Positions 10,901-24,800 of a DNA stretch of 64,000 nt are shown one piece after another (position 1 is the stretch's first letter; the number at the start of each line of letters is the position of its first letter). Origin of the DNA: Osmia lignaria lignaria (lineage: Eukaryota > Arthropoda > Insecta > Hymenoptera > Megachilidae); the NCBI RefSeq assembly GCF_051020975.1, contig NW_027478160.1, forward strand, positions 11,244,001-11,308,000, given 5' to 3'. Made by a program: the position numbers and the translations under genes. Below the pieces are notes generated by a model. That model was not told where the DNA came from. It made no database searches and saw only the letters and a program-made list of their open reading frames with translations.

Positions 10901-12796
10901 TTTTTTGATCAGAAGCGTAGTTTTCGAGATATATCGAGATATTTAAAAGTTCCGAAGCGGCACCAACATAATAGGGATACAGAAACACCGTGGCCCCTTT
11001 CGTTGAGATAACTCTGCACTAGTGCGAGCCGCAAATGCCACTTCCAGCTTAGCTGTGCAGAAGAAGAACAACAAGAAGAAGAAATATCTCGAAATATGTC
11101 CGTCAGGCCCCTTCCCTTGAGATAAATCTGCACATATCTCGGAAACGAAGCGAGCTATGGCAAAATGTTAAGAGACCTTTTTTGTAGAGAATTAAGTTTC
11201 CTACTTTTTATGTTCTATGATATTTTTTGATCAGATGCGTAGTTCTCGAGATATATCAAGTTATTTAAAAGTTCCGAAGCCGCACCAACATAATAGAGAT
11301 ACAGAAACAACGTGGCCCCTTTCTTTGAGATAACTCTGCACTATTGCGAGCTGCAAATGCCACTTCCAGCTTAGCTGTGCAGAGGAAGAACAACAAGAAG
11401 AAGAAATATCTCGAAATATGTCCGTCAGGCCAGTTCCTTTGAGCTGAATCTGCAAATATCTCGGAAACGAAGCGAGCTATGGCAAAATGTTAAGAGACGT
11501 TTTTTGTAGAGAATTATGTTTCCTACAATTTATGTTCTATGATATTTTTTGATCAGAAGCGTAGTTTTCGAGATATATCGAGATATTTAAAAGTTCCGAA
11601 GACGCACCAACATAATAGAGATACAGAAACACCGTGGCCCCTTTCTTTGAGATAACTCTGCACTATTGCGAGCTGTAAATGCCACTTCCAGCTTAGCTGT
11701 GCAGAAGAAGAACAACAAGAAGAAGAAATATCTCGAAATATGTCCGTCAGGCCCCTTCCCTTGAGATATATCTGCAAATATCTCGGAAACGAAGCGAGAT
11801 ATGGCAAAATGTTGAGAGACCTTTTTTGTAGAGAATTATGTTTGCTACAATTTATGTTCTATGATATTTTTTGATCAGAAGCGTAGTTTTCGAGATATAT
11901 CGAGATATTTAAAAGTTTCGAAGCCGCACCAACATAATAGAGATACAGAAACACCGTGGCCCCTTTCGTTGAGATAACTCTGCACTAGTGCGAGCCGCAA
12001 ATGCCACTTCCAGCTTAGCTGTGCAGAAGAAGAACAACAAGAAGAAGAAATATCTCGAATTATGTCCGTCAGGCCCCTTCCCTTGAGATAAATCTGCACA
12101 TATCTCGGAAACAAAGCGAGCTATGGCAAAATGTTAAGAGACGTTTTTTGTAGAGAATTATGTTTCCTACTATTTATGTTCTATGATATTTTTTGATCCG
12201 AAGCGTAGTTTTCGAGATATATAAAGATATTTAAAAGTTCCGAAGCCGCACCAACATAATAGAGATACAGAAACACCGTGGCCCCTCTCTTTGAGATAAC
12301 TCTGCACTATTGCGAGCTGGAAATGCCACTTCCAGTTTAGCTGTGCAGAAGAAGGACAACAAGAAGAAGAAATATCTCGAAATATGTCCGTTAGGCCCCT
12401 TCCCTTGAGATAAATCTGCAAATATCTCGGAAACGAAGCGACCTATGGCAAAATGTTAAGAGACGTTTTTTATAGAGAATTATGTTTCCTACAATTTATG
12501 TTCTATGATATTTTTTGATCAGAAGCGTAGTTTTCGAGATACATCGAGATATTTAAAAGTTCCGAAGCCGCACCAACTTAATCGAGATACAGAAACACCG
12601 CGGCCCCTTTCTTTGAGATAACTCTGCACTAGTGCGAGCCGCAAATGCCACTTCCAGCTTAGCTGTGCAGAAGAAGAACAACAAGAAGAAGAAATATCTC
12701 GAAATATGTCCGTCAGGCCCCTTCCCTTGAGATAAATCTGCAAATATCTCGGAAACGAAGCGAGCTATGGCAAAATGTTAAGAGACCTTTTTTGTA
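7970..12796. repeat. Higher-order repeat of 15 monomers, 4827 bp: copy 1
   Basis: This copy is matched by 12797-17623 at an offset of 4827 bp (15 x 322 less 3 bp in the C-type unit at 9624). It contains units beginning at 8014, 8336, 8658, 8980, 9302, 9624, 9943, 10265, 10587, 10909, 11231, 11553, 11875, 12197 and 12519. Rare variants inside it include TTATCTGATG at 8011, CCAAAGCC near 8701, GAATAAGAAC near 9453, GGGCTGGAAATG near 10704, GAAGCGGCACC near 10965, TTTGCTACAATT near 11842, and CAACTTAATCGAG near 12576. Its left edge is where 7969 (G) stops matching 12796 (A). Confidence 0.93.
9624..9942. repeat. C-type monomer with an A-type left end
   Basis: This 319-bp unit has the C-type core (ACAGCGTGG, GAGATATCTC, GACCTGC, TGCGCAGAAGAAC). 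Its left end is TTCTCGAGATATATCAAG, as in A-type, rather than CGATATATATCAAG. It also has the private change AAGTTCGGAAG. An identical unit is at 14451-14769 in the second 4827-bp copy. It shows an exchange point between the left end and the core. Confidence 0.85.
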
Positions 12797-15700
12797 GAGA
12801 ATTAAGTTTCCTACTTTTTATGTTCTATGATATTTTTTTATCTGATGCGTAGTTCTCGAGATATATCAAGATATTTAAAAGTTCCGAAGCCGCACCAACA
12901 TAATAGAGATACAGAAACACCGTGGCCCCTTTCTTTGAGATAACTCTGCAATAGTGCGAGCCGCAAATGCCACTTCCAGCTTAGCTGTGCAGAAGAAGAA
13001 CAACAAGAAGAAGAAATATCTCGAAATATGTCCGTCAGGCCCCTTCCCTTGTGATAAATCTGCAAATATCTCGGAAACGAAGCGAGCTATGGCAAAATGT
13101 TAAGAGACCTTTTTTGTAGAGAATTAAGTTTCCTACTTTTTATGTTCTATGATATTTTTTGATCAGATGCGTAGTTCTCGAGATATATCAAGATATTTAA
13201 AAGTTCCGAAGCCGCACCAACATAATAGAGATACAGAAACACCGTGGCCCCTTTCTTTGAGATAACTCTGCACTATTGCGAGCTGTAAATGCCACTTCCA
13301 GCTTAGCTGTGCAGAAGAAGAACAACAAGAAGAAGAAATATCTCGAAATATGTCCGTCAGGCCCCTTCCCTTGAGATATATCTGCAAATATCTCGGAAAC
13401 GAAGCGAGCTATGGCAAAATGTTAAGAGACCTTTTTTGTAGAGAATTATGTTTCCTACAATTTATGTTCTATGATATTTTTTGATCAGAAGCGTAGTTTT
13501 CGAGATATATCGAGATATTTAAAAGTTCCAAAGCCGCACCAACATAATAGAGATACAGAAACACCGTGGCCCCTTTCTTTGAGATAACTCTGCACTAGTG
13601 CGAGCCGCAAATGCCACTTCCAGCTTAGCTGTGCAGAAGAAGAACAACAAGAAGAAGAAATATCTCGAAATATGTCCGTCAGGCCCCTTCCCTTGAGATA
13701 TATCTGCAAATATCTCGGAAACGAAGCGAGCTATGGCAAAATGTTAAGAGACCTTTTTTGTAGAGAATTATGTTTCCTACAATTTATGTTCTATGATATT
13801 CTTTGATCAGATGCGTAGTTCTCGAGATATATCAAGATATTTAAAAGTTCCGAAGCCGCACCAACATAATAGAGATACAGAAACACCGTGGCCCCTTTCT
13901 TTGAGATAACTCTGCACTATTGCGAGCTGCAAACGCCACTTCCAGCTTAGCTGTGCAGAAGAAGAACATCAAGAAGAAGAAATATCTCGATTAATGTCCG
14001 TCAGGCCCCTTCCCTTGAGATAAATCGGCAAATATCTCGGAAACGAAGAGGGCTATGGCAAAATGTTAAGAGACCTTTTTTGTGGAGAATTAAGTTTCCT
14101 ACTTTTTATGTTCTATGATATTTTTTTATCTGATGCGTAGTTCTCGAGATATATCAAGATATTTAAAAGTTCCGAAGCCGCACCAACATAATAGAGATAC
14201 AGAAACACCGTGGCCCCTTTCTTTGAGATAACTCTGCAATAGTGCGAGCCGCAAATGCCACTTCCAGCTTAGCTGTGCAGAATAAGAACAACAAGAAGAA
14301 GAAATATCTCGAAATATGTCCGTCAGGCCCCTTCCCTTGTGATAAATCTGCAAATATCTCGGAAACGAAGCGAGCTATGGCAAAATGTTAAGAGACCTTT
14401 TTTGTAGAGAATTAAGTTTCCTACTTTTTATGTTCTATGATATTTTTTGATCAGATGCGTAGTTCTCGAGATATATCAAGATATTTAAAAGTTCGGAAGC
14501 CGCACCAACATAATAGAGATACAGAAACAGCGTGGCCCCTTTCTTTGAGATATCTCTGCACTATTGCGACCTGCAAATGCCACTTCCAGCTTAGCTGCGC
14601 AGAAGAACAACAAGAAGAAGAAATATCTCGAAATATGTCCGTCAGGCCCCTTCCCTTGAGATAAATGTGCAAATATCTCGGAAACGAAGCGAGCTATGGC
14701 AAAATGTTAAGAGACCTTATTTGTAGAGAATTAAGTTTCCTACTTTTTATGTTCTATGATATTTTTTGATCAGATGCGTAGTTCTCGAGATATATCAAGA
14801 TATTTAAAAGTTCCGAAACCGCACCAACATAATAGAGATACAGAAACACCGTGGCCCCTTTCTTTGAGATAACTCTGCACTATTGCGAGCTGTAAATGCC
14901 ACTTCCAGCTTAGCTGTGCAGAAGAAGAACAACAAGAAGAAGAAATATCTCGAAATATGTCCGTCAGGCCCCTTCCCTTGAGATATATCTGCAAATATCT
15001 CGGAAACGAAGCGAGCTATGGCAAAATGTTAAGAGACCTTTTTTGTAGAGAATTATGTTTCCTACAATTTATGTTCTATGATATTTTTTGATCAGAAGCG
15101 TAGTTTTCGAGATATATCGAGATATTTAAAAGTTCCGAAGCCGCACCAACATAATAGAGATACAGAAACACCGTGGCCCCTTTCTTTGAGATAACTCTGC
15201 ACTAGTGCGAGCCGCAAATGCCACTTCCAGCTTAGCTGTGCAGAAGAAGAACAACAAGAAGAAGAAATATCTCGAAATATGTCCGTCAGGCCCCTTCCCT
15301 TGAGATAAATCTGCAAATATCTCGCAAACGAAGCGAGCTATGGCAAAATGTTAAGAGACCTTTTTTGTAGAGAATTAAGTTTCCTACTTTTTATCTTCTA
15401 TGATATTTTTTGATCAGATGCGTAGTTCTCGAGATATATCAAGATATTTAAAAGTTCCGAAGCCGCACCAACATAATAGAGATACAGAAACACCGTGGCC
15501 CCTCTCTTTGAGATAACTCTGCACTATTGCGGGCTGGAAATGCCACTTCCAGTTTAGCTGTGCAGAAGAAGAACAACAAGAAGAAGAAATATCTCGAAAT
15601 ATGTCCGTCAGGCCCCTTCCCTTGAGATATATCTGCAAATATCTCGGAAACGAAGCGAGCTATGACAAAATGTTGAGAGACCTTTTTTGTAGAGAATTAT

Positions 15701-17623
15701 GTTTCCTACAATTTATGTTCTATGATATTTTTTGATCAGAAGCGTAGTTTTCGAGATATATCGAGATATTTAAAAGTTCCGAAGCGGCACCAACATAATA
15801 GGGATACAGAAACACCGTGGCCCCTTTCGTTGAGATAACTCTGCACTAGTGCGAGCCGCAAATGCCACTTCCAGCTTAGCTGTGCAGAAGAAGAACAACA
15901 AGAAGAAGAAATATCTCGAAATATGTCCGTCAGGCCCCTTCCCTTGAGATAAATCTGCACATATCTCGGAAACGAAGCGAGCTATGGCAAAATGTTAAGA
16001 GACCTTTTTTGTAGAGAATTAAGTTTCCTACTTTTTATGTTCTATGATATTTTTTGATCAGATGCGTAGTTCTCGAGATATATCAAGTTATTTAAAAGTT
16101 CCGAAGCCGCACCAACATAATAGAGATACAGAAACAACGTGGCCCCTTTCTTTGAGATAACTCTGCACTATTGCGAGCTGCAAATGCCACTTCCAGCTTA
16201 GCTGTGCAGAGGAAGAACAACAAGAAGAAGAAATATCTCGAAATATGTCCGTCAGGCCAGTTCCTTTGAGCTGAATCTGCAAATATCTCGGAAACGAAGC
16301 GAGCTATGGCAAAATGTTAAGAGACGTTTTTTGTAGAGAATTATGTTTCCTACAATTTATGTTCTATGATATTTTTTGATCAGAAGCGTAGTTTTCGAGA
16401 TATATCGAGATATTTAAAAGTTCCGAAGACGCACCAACATAATAGAGATACAGAAACACCGTGGCCCCTTTCTTTGAGATAACTCTGCACTATTGCGAGC
16501 TGTAAATGCCACTTCCAGCTTAGCTGTGCAGAAGAAGAACAACAAGAAGAAGAAATATCTCGAAATATGTCCGTCAGGCCCCTTCCCTTGAGATATATCT
16601 GCAAATATCTCGGAAACGAAGCGAGATATGGCAAAATGTTGAGAGACCTTTTTTGTAGAGAATTATGTTTGCTACAATTTATGTTCTATGATATTTTTTG
16701 ATCAGAAGCGTAGTTTTCGAGATATATCGAGATATTTAAAAGTTTCGAAGCCGCACCAACATAATAGAGATACAGAAACACCGTGGCCCCTTTCGTTGAG
16801 ATAACTCTGCACTAGTGCGAGCCGCAAATGCCACTTCCAGCTTAGCTGTGCAGAAGAAGAACAACAAGAAGAAGAAATATCTCGAATTATGTCCGTCAGG
16901 CCCCTTCCCTTGAGATAAATCTGCACATATCTCGGAAACAAAGCGAGCTATGGCAAAATGTTAAGAGACGTTTTTTGTAGAGAATTATGTTTCCTACTAT
17001 TTATGTTCTATGATATTTTTTGATCCGAAGCGTAGTTTTCGAGATATATAAAGATATTTAAAAGTTCCGAAGCCGCACCAACATAATAGAGATACAGAAA
17101 CACCGTGGCCCCTCTCTTTGAGATAACTCTGCACTATTGCGAGCTGGAAATGCCACTTCCAGTTTAGCTGTGCAGAAGAAGGACAACAAGAAGAAGAAAT
17201 ATCTCGAAATATGTCCGTTAGGCCCCTTCCCTTGAGATAAATCTGCAAATATCTCGGAAACGAAGCGACCTATGGCAAAATGTTAAGAGACGTTTTTTAT
17301 AGAGAATTATGTTTCCTACAATTTATGTTCTATGATATTTTTTGATCAGAAGCGTAGTTTTCGAGATACATCGAGATATTTAAAAGTTCCGAAGCCGCAC
17401 CAACTTAATCGAGATACAGAAACACCGCGGCCCCTTTCTTTGAGATAACTCTGCACTAGTGCGAGCCGCAAATGCCACTTCCAGCTTAGCTGTGCAGAAG
17501 AAGAACAACAAGAAGAAGAAATATCTCGAAATATGTCCGTCAGGCCCCTTCCCTTGAGATAAATCTGCAAATATCTCGGAAACGAAGCGAGCTATGGCAA
17601 AATGTTAAGAGACCTTTTTTGTA
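12797..17623. repeat. Higher-order repeat of 15 monomers, 4827 bp: copy 2
   Basis: Every rare variant checked in copy 1 is present at +4827, and no mismatch was found by eye. The match continues 24 bp into the following sequence, to 17647, and ends at ATGTTC against ATCTTC (12821/17648). Two complete copies with so little change imply a recent duplication, strong local homogenisation, or an assembly effect. Confidence 0.93.
13163..13484. repeat. Representative A-type monomer (322 bp)
   Basis: The A-type differs from the B-type at linked positions. It has CAGATGCG, and TTCTCGAGAT, which creates a CTCGAG (XhoI) site. The second half of the 10-bp tandem is CAAGATATTT. The middle reads CTATTGCGAGCTG, which removes the SpeI site. 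A-type left ends usually follow a spacer with GAATTAAGTTTCCTACTTTTT from the preceding unit. The linkage of that spacer with the next unit's left end suggests exchange blocks do not respect the monomer boundary used here. Confidence 0.9.
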
Positions 17624-17649
17624 GAGAATTAAGTTTCCTACTTTTTATC

Positions 17650-20600
17650 TTCTATGATATTTTTTGATCAGATGCGTAGTTCTCGAGATATATCAAGATA
17701 TTTAAAAGTTCCGAAGCCGCACCAACATAATAGAGATACAGAAACACCGTGGCCCCTCTCTTTGAGATAACTCTGCACTATTGCGAGCTGGAAATGCCAC
17801 TTCCAGTTTAGCTGTGCAGAAGAAGGACAACAAGAAGAAGAAATATCTCGAAATATGTCCGTTAGGCCCCTTCCCTTGAGATAAATCTGCAAATATCTCG
17901 GAAACGAAGCGACCTATCGCAAAATGTTAAGAGACCTTTTTTGTAGAGAATTAAGTTTCCTACTTTTTATGTTCTATGATATTTTTTGATCAGATGCGTA
18001 GTTCTCGAGATATATCAAGATATTTAAAAGTTCCGAAGCCGCACCAACATAATAGAGATACAGAAACACCGTGGCCCCTTTCTTTGAGATAACTCTGCAC
18101 TATTGCGACCTGTAAATGCCACTTCCAGCTTAGCTGTGCAGAAGAAGAACAACAAGAAGAAGAAATATCTCGAAATATGTCCGTCAGGCCCCTTCCCTTG
18201 AGATAAATCTGCAAATATCTCGGAAACGAAGCGAGCTATGGCAAAATGTTAACAGACCTTTTTTGTAGAGAATTATGTTTTCTACAATTTATGTTCTATG
18301 ATATTTTTTGATCAGAAGCGTAGTTTTCGAGATATATCGAGATATTTAAAAGTTCCGAAGCCGCACCAACATAATAGGGATACAGAAACACCGTGGCCCC
18401 TTTCTTTGAGATAACTCTGCACTATTGCGAGCTGGAAATGCCACTTCCAGTTTAGCTGTGCAGAAGAAGGACAACAAGAAGAAGAAATATCTCGAAATAT
18501 GTCCGTTAGGCCCCTTCCCTTGAGATAAATCTGCAAATATCTCGGAAACGAAGCGACCTATCGCAAAATGTTAAGAGACCTTTTTTGTAGAGAATTAAGT
18601 TTCCTACTTTTTATGTTCTATGATATTTTTTGATCAGATGCGTAGTTCTCGAGATATATCAAGATATTTAAAAGTTCCGAAGCCGCACCAACATAATAGA
18701 GATACAGAAACACCGTGGCCCCTTTCTTTGAGATAACTCTGCACTATTGCGAGCTGCAAATGCCACTTCCAGCTTAGCTGTGCAGAGGAAGAACAACAGG
18801 AAGAAGAAGTATCTCGAAATATGTCCGTCAGGCCCGTTCCTTTGAGCTGAATCTGCAAATATCTCGGAAACGAAGCGAGCTATGGCAAAATGTTAACAGA
18901 CCTTTTTTGTAGAGAATTATGTTTTCTACAATTTATGTTCTATGATATTTTTTGATCAGAAGCGTAGTTTTCGAGATATATCGAGATATTTAAAAGTTCC
19001 GAAGCCGCACCAACATAATAGAGATACAGAAACACCGTGGCCCCTTTCTTTGAGATAACTCTGCACTAGTGCGAGCCGCAAATGCCACTTCCAGCTTAGC
19101 TGTGCAGAAGAAGAACAACAAGAAGAAGAAATATCTCGAAATATGTCCGTCAGGCCCCTTCCCTTGAGATAAATCTGCAAATATCTCGGAAACGAAGCGA
19201 GCTATGGCAAAATGCTAAGAGACCTTTTTTGTAGAGAATTAAGTTTCCTACTTTTTATGTTCTATGATATTTTTTGATCAGATGCGTAGTTTTCGAGATA
19301 TGTCGAGATATTTAAAAGTTCCGAAGCCGCACCAACATAATAGGGATACAGAAACACCGTGGCCCCTTTCTTTGAGATAACTCTGCACTAGTGCGAGCCG
19401 CAAATGCCACTTCCAGCTTAGCTGTGCAGAAGAAGAACAACCAGAAGAAGAAATATCTCGAAATATGTCCGTCAGGCCCCTTCCCTTGAGATAAATCTGC
19501 AAATATCTCGGAAACGAAGCGAGCTATGGCAAAATGCTAAGAGACCTTTTTTGTAGAGAATTAAGTTTCCTACTTTTTATGTTCTATGATATTTTTTGAT
19601 CAGATGCGTAGTTTTCGAGATATGTCGAGATATTTAAAAGTTCCGAAGCCGCACCAACATAATAGGGATACAGAAACACCGTGGCCCCTTTCTTTGAGAT
19701 AACTCTGCACTAGTGCGAGCCGCAAATGCCACTTCCAGCTTAGCTGTGCAGAAGAAGAACAACCAGAAGAAGAAATATCTCGAAATATTTCCGTTAGGCT
19801 CCTTCCCTTGAGATAAATCTGCAAATATCTCGGAAAGGAAGCGACCTATGGCAAAATGTTCAGAGACCTTTTTTGTAGAGAATTAAGTTTCCTACTTTTT
19901 ATGTTCTATGATATTTTTTGATCAGATGCGTAGTTCTCGAGATATATCAAGATATTTAAAAGTTCCGAAGCCGCACCAACATAATAGAGATACAGAAACA
20001 CCGTGGCCCCTCTCTTTGAGATAACTCTGCACTATTGCGAGCTGGAAATGCCACTTCCAGTTTAGCTGTGCAGAAGAAGGACAACAAGAAGAAGAAATAT
20101 CTCGAAATATGTCCGTTTGGCCCCTTCCCTTGAGATAAATCTGCAAATATCTCGGAAACGAAGCGACCTATCGCAAAATGTTAAGAGACCTTTTTTGTAG
20201 AGAATTAAGTTTCCTACTTTTTATGTTCTATGATATTTTTTGATCAGATGCGTAGTTCTCGAGATATATCAAGATATTTAAAAGTTCCGAAGCCGCACCA
20301 ACATAATAGAGATACAGAAACACCGTGGCCCCTTTCTTTGAGATAACTCTGCACTATTGCGACCTGTAAATGCCACTTCCAGCTTAGCTGTGCAGAAGAA
20401 GAACAACAAGAAGAAGAAATATTCCGAAATATGTCCGTCAGGCCCCTTCCCTTGAGATAAATCTGCAAATATCTCGGAAACGAAGCGAGCTATGGCAAAA
20501 TGTTAACAGACCTTTTTTGTAGAGAATTATGTTTTCTACAATTTATGTTCTATGATATTTTTTGATCAGAAGCGTAGTTTTCGAGATATATCGAGATATT

Positions 20601-21853
20601 TAAAAGTTCCGAAGCCGCACCAACATAATAGGGATACAGAAACACCGTGGCCCCTTTCTTTGAGATAACTCTGCACTATTGCGAGCTGGAAATGCCACAT
20701 CCAGTTTAGCTGTGCAGAAGAAGGACAACAAGAAGAAGAAATATCTCGAAATATGTCCGTTAGGCCCCTTCCCTTGAGATAAATCTGCAAATATCTCGGA
20801 AACGAAGCGACCTATCGCAAAATGTTAAGAGACCTTTTTTGTAGAGAATTAAGTTTCCTACTTTTTATGTTCTATGATATTTTTTGATCAGATGCGTAGT
20901 TCTCGAGATATATCAAGATATTTAAAAGTTCCGAAGCCGCACCAACATAATAGAGATACAGAAACACCGTGGCCCCTTTCTTTGAGCTAACTCTGCACTA
21001 TTGCGAGCTGCAAATGCCACTTCCAGCTTAGCTGTGCAGAGGAAGAACAACAGGAAGAAGAAGTATCTCGAAATATGTCCGTCAGGCCCGTTCCTTTGAG
21101 CTGAATCTGCAAATATCTCGGAAACGAAGCGAGCTATGGCAAAATGTTAACAGACCTTTTTTGTAGAGAATTATGTTTTCTACAATTTATGTTCTATGAT
21201 ATTTTTTGATCAGAAGCGTAGTTTTCGAGATATATCGAGATATTTAAAAGTTCCGAAGCCGCACCAACATAATAGAGATACAGAAACACCGTGGCCCCTT
21301 TCTTTGAGATAACTCTGCACTAGTGCGAGCCCCAAATGCCACTTCCAGCTTAGCTGTGCAGAAGAAGAACAACAAGAAGAAGAAATATCTCGAAATATGT
21401 CCGTCAGGCCCCTTCCCTTGAGATAAATCTGCAAATATCTCGGAAACGAAGCGAGCTATGGTAAAATGTTACGAGACCTTTTTTGTAGAGAATTAAGTTT
21501 CCTACTTTTTATGTTCTATGATATTTTTTGATCAGATGCGTAGTTTTCGAGATATGTCGAGATATTTAAAAGTTCCGAAGCCGCACCAACATAATAGGGA
21601 TACAGAAACACCGTGGCCCCTTTCTTTGAGATAACTCTGCACTAGTGCGAGCCGCAAATGCCACTTCCAGCTTAGCTGTGCAGAAGAAGAACAACCAGAA
21701 GAAGAAATATCTCGAAATATTTCCGTTAGGCTCCTTCCCTTGAGATAAATCTGCAAATATCTCGGAAAGGAAGCGACCTATGGCAAAATGTTCAGAGACC
21801 TTTTTTGTAGAGAATTAAGTTTCCTACTTTTTATGTTCTATGATATTTTTTGA
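17650..21853. repeat. Higher-order repeat of 7 monomers, 2254 bp, second copy one monomer short
   Basis: Units at 17668, 17990, 18312, 18634 and 18956 match 19922, 20244, 20566, 20888 and 21210 at an offset of 2254 bp. Shared rare variants are CCTATCGCAAAATG, GTTAACAGACC, GACCTGTAAATG and CAACAGGAAG. The unit at 19600 matches 21532 at only 1932 bp, because copy 1 has an extra unit at 19278. The copies differ at several sites, for example GTTAGG/GTTTGG and TTGAGATAAC/TTGAGCTAAC. This duplication therefore looks older than the 4827-bp and 1929-bp ones. Confidence 0.83.
19278..19599. repeat. Extra monomer in the first 2254-bp copy
   Basis: This unit and the next (19600-19921) share GAGATATGTCGAGATAT and GAACAACCAGAAG, which are rare elsewhere. 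Copy 2 of the 7-monomer unit has a single such unit (21532-21853), and its right end matches 19600, not 19278. A one-monomer tandem duplication in copy 1 or a one-monomer loss in copy 2 explains this; the sequence does not decide which. Confidence 0.75.
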
Positions 21854-24800
21854 TCAGATGCGTAGTTCTCGAGATATATCAAGATATTTAAAAGTTCCGA
21901 AGCCGCACCAACATAATAGAGATACAGAAACTCCGTGGCCCCTTTCTTTGAGATAACTCTGCACTATTGCGAGCTGCAAATGCCACTTCCAGCTTAGCTG
22001 TGCAGAGGAAGAACAACAAGAAGAAGAAGTATCTCGAAATATGTCCGTAAGGCCCGTTCCTTTGAGCTGAATCTGCAAATATCTCGGAAACGAAGCGAGC
22101 TATGGTAAAATGTTAAGAGACGTTTTTTGTAGAGAATTATCTTTCCTACAATTTATGTTCTATGATATTTTTTGATCAGAAGCGTAGTTTTCGAGATATA
22201 TCGAGATATTTAAAAGTTCCGAAGCCGCACCAACATAATAGAGATACAGAAACACCGTGGCCCCTTTCTTTGAGATAACTCTGCACTAGTGCGAGCCGCA
22301 AATGCCACTTCCAGCTTAGCTGTGCAGAAGAAGAACAACAAGAAGAAGAAATATCTCGAAATATGTCCGTCAGGCCCCTTCCCTTGAGATAAATCTGCAA
22401 ATATCTCGGAAACGAAGCGAGCTATGGCAAAATGTTAAGAGACCTTTTTTGTAGAGAATTAAGTTTCCTACTTTTTATGTTCTATGATATTTTTTGATCA
22501 GATGCGTAGTTTTCGAGATATATCGAGATATTTAAAAGTTCCGAAGCCGCACCAACATAATAGGGATACAGAAACACCGTGGCCCCTTTCTTTGAGATAA
22601 CTCTGCACTAGTGCGAGCCGCAAATGCCACTTCCAGCTTAGCTGTGCAGAAGAAGAACAACAAGAAGAAGAAATATCTCGAAATATGTCCGTCAGGCCCC
22701 TTCCCTTGAGATATATCTGCAAATATCTCGGAAACGAAGCGAGCTATGGCAAAATGTTAACAGACCTTTTTTGTAGAGAATTATGTTTTCTACAATTTAT
22801 GTTCTATGATACTTTTTGATCAGAAGCGTAGTTTTCGAGATATATCGAGATATTTAAAAGTTCCGAAGCCGCACCAACATAATAGAGATACAGAAACACC
22901 GTGGCCCCTTTCTTTGAGATAACTCTGCACTAGTGCGAGCCGCAAATGCCACTTCCAGCTTAGCTGTGCAGAAGAAGAACAACAACAAGAAGAAATATCT
23001 CGAAATATGTCCGTCAGGCCCCTTCCCTTGAGATATATCTGCAAATATCTCGGAAACGAAGCGAGCTATGGCAAAATGTTGAGAGACCTTTTTTGTAGAG
23101 AATTATGTTTCCTACAATTTATGTTCTATGATATCTTTTGATCAGAAGCGTAGTTTTCGAGATATATCGAGATATTTAAAAGTTCCGAAGCCGCACCAAC
23201 ATAATAGAGATACAGAAACACCGTGGCCCCTTTCGTTGAGATAACTCTGCACTAGTGCGAGCCGCAAATGCCACTTCCAGCTTAGCTGTGCAGAAGAAGA
23301 ACAACAAGAAGAAGAAATATCTCGAAATATGTCCGTCAGGCCCCTTCCCTTGAGATAAATCTGCAAATATCTCGGAAACGAAGCGAGCTATGGCAAAATG
23401 TTCAGAGACCTTTTTTGTAGAGAATTAAGTTTCCTACTTTTTATGTTCTATGATATTTTTTGATCAGATGCGTAGTTCTCGAGATATATCAAGATATTTA
23501 AAAGTTCCGAAGCCGCACCAACATAATAGAGATACAGAAACACCGTGGCCCCTTTCTTTGAGATAACTCTGCACTATTGCGAGCTGCAAATACCACTTCC
23601 AGCTTAGCTGTGCAGAGGAAGAACAACAAGAAGAAGAAGTATCTCGAAATACGTCCGTCAGGCCCGTTCCTTTGAGCTGAATCTGCAAATATCTCGGAAA
23701 CGGAGCGAGCTATGGCAAAATGTTAAGAGACGTTTTTTGTAGAGAATTATCTTTCCTACAATTTATGTTCTATGATATTTTTTGATCAGAAGCGTAGTTT
23801 TCGAGATATATCGAGATATTTAAAAGTTCCGAAGCCGCACCAACATAATAGAGATACAGAAACACCGTGGCCCCTTTCTTTGAGATAACTCTGCACTAGT
23901 GCGAGCCGCAAATGCCACTTCCAGCTTAGCTGTGCAGAAGAAGAACATCAAGAAGAAGAAATATCTCGAAATATGTCCGTCAGGCCCCTTCCCTTGAGAT
24001 AAATCTGCAAATATCTCGGAAACCAAGCGAGCTATGGCAAAATGTTAAGAGACCTTTTTTGTAGAGAATTAAGTTTCCTACTTTTTATGTTCTATGATAT
24101 TTTTTGATCAGATGCGTAGTTCTCGAGATATATCAAGATATTTAAAAGTTCCGAAGCCGCACCAACATAATAGAGATACAGAAACACCGTGGCCCCTTTC
24201 TTTGAGATAACTCTGCACTATTGCGAGCTGCAAATGCCACTTCCAGCTTAGCTGTGCAGAGGAAGATCAACAAGAAGAAGAAGTATCTCGAAATATGTCC
24301 GTCAGGCCCGTTCCTTTGAGCTGAATCTGCAAATATCTCGGAAACGAAGCGAGCTATGGCAAAATGTTAAGAGACGTTTTTTGTAGAGAATTATCTTTCC
24401 TACAATTTATGTTCTATGATATTTTTTGATCAGAAGCGTAGTTTTCGAGATATATCGAGATATTTAAAAGTTCCGAAGCCGCACCAACATAATAGAGATA
24501 CAGAAACACCGTGGCCCCTTTCTTTGAGATAACTCTGCACTAGTGCGAGCCGCAAATGCCACTTCCAGCTTAGCTGTGCAGAAGAAGAACAACAAGAAGA
24601 AGAAATATCTCGAAATATGTCCGTCAGGCCCCTTCCCTTGAGATAAATCTGCAAATATCTCGGAAACCAAGCGAGCTATGGCAAAATGTTAAGAGACCTT
24701 TTTTGTAGAGAATTAAGTTTCCTACTTTTTATGTTCTATGATATTTTTTGATCAGATGCGCAGTTCTCGAGATATATCAAGATATTTAAAAGTTCCGAAG

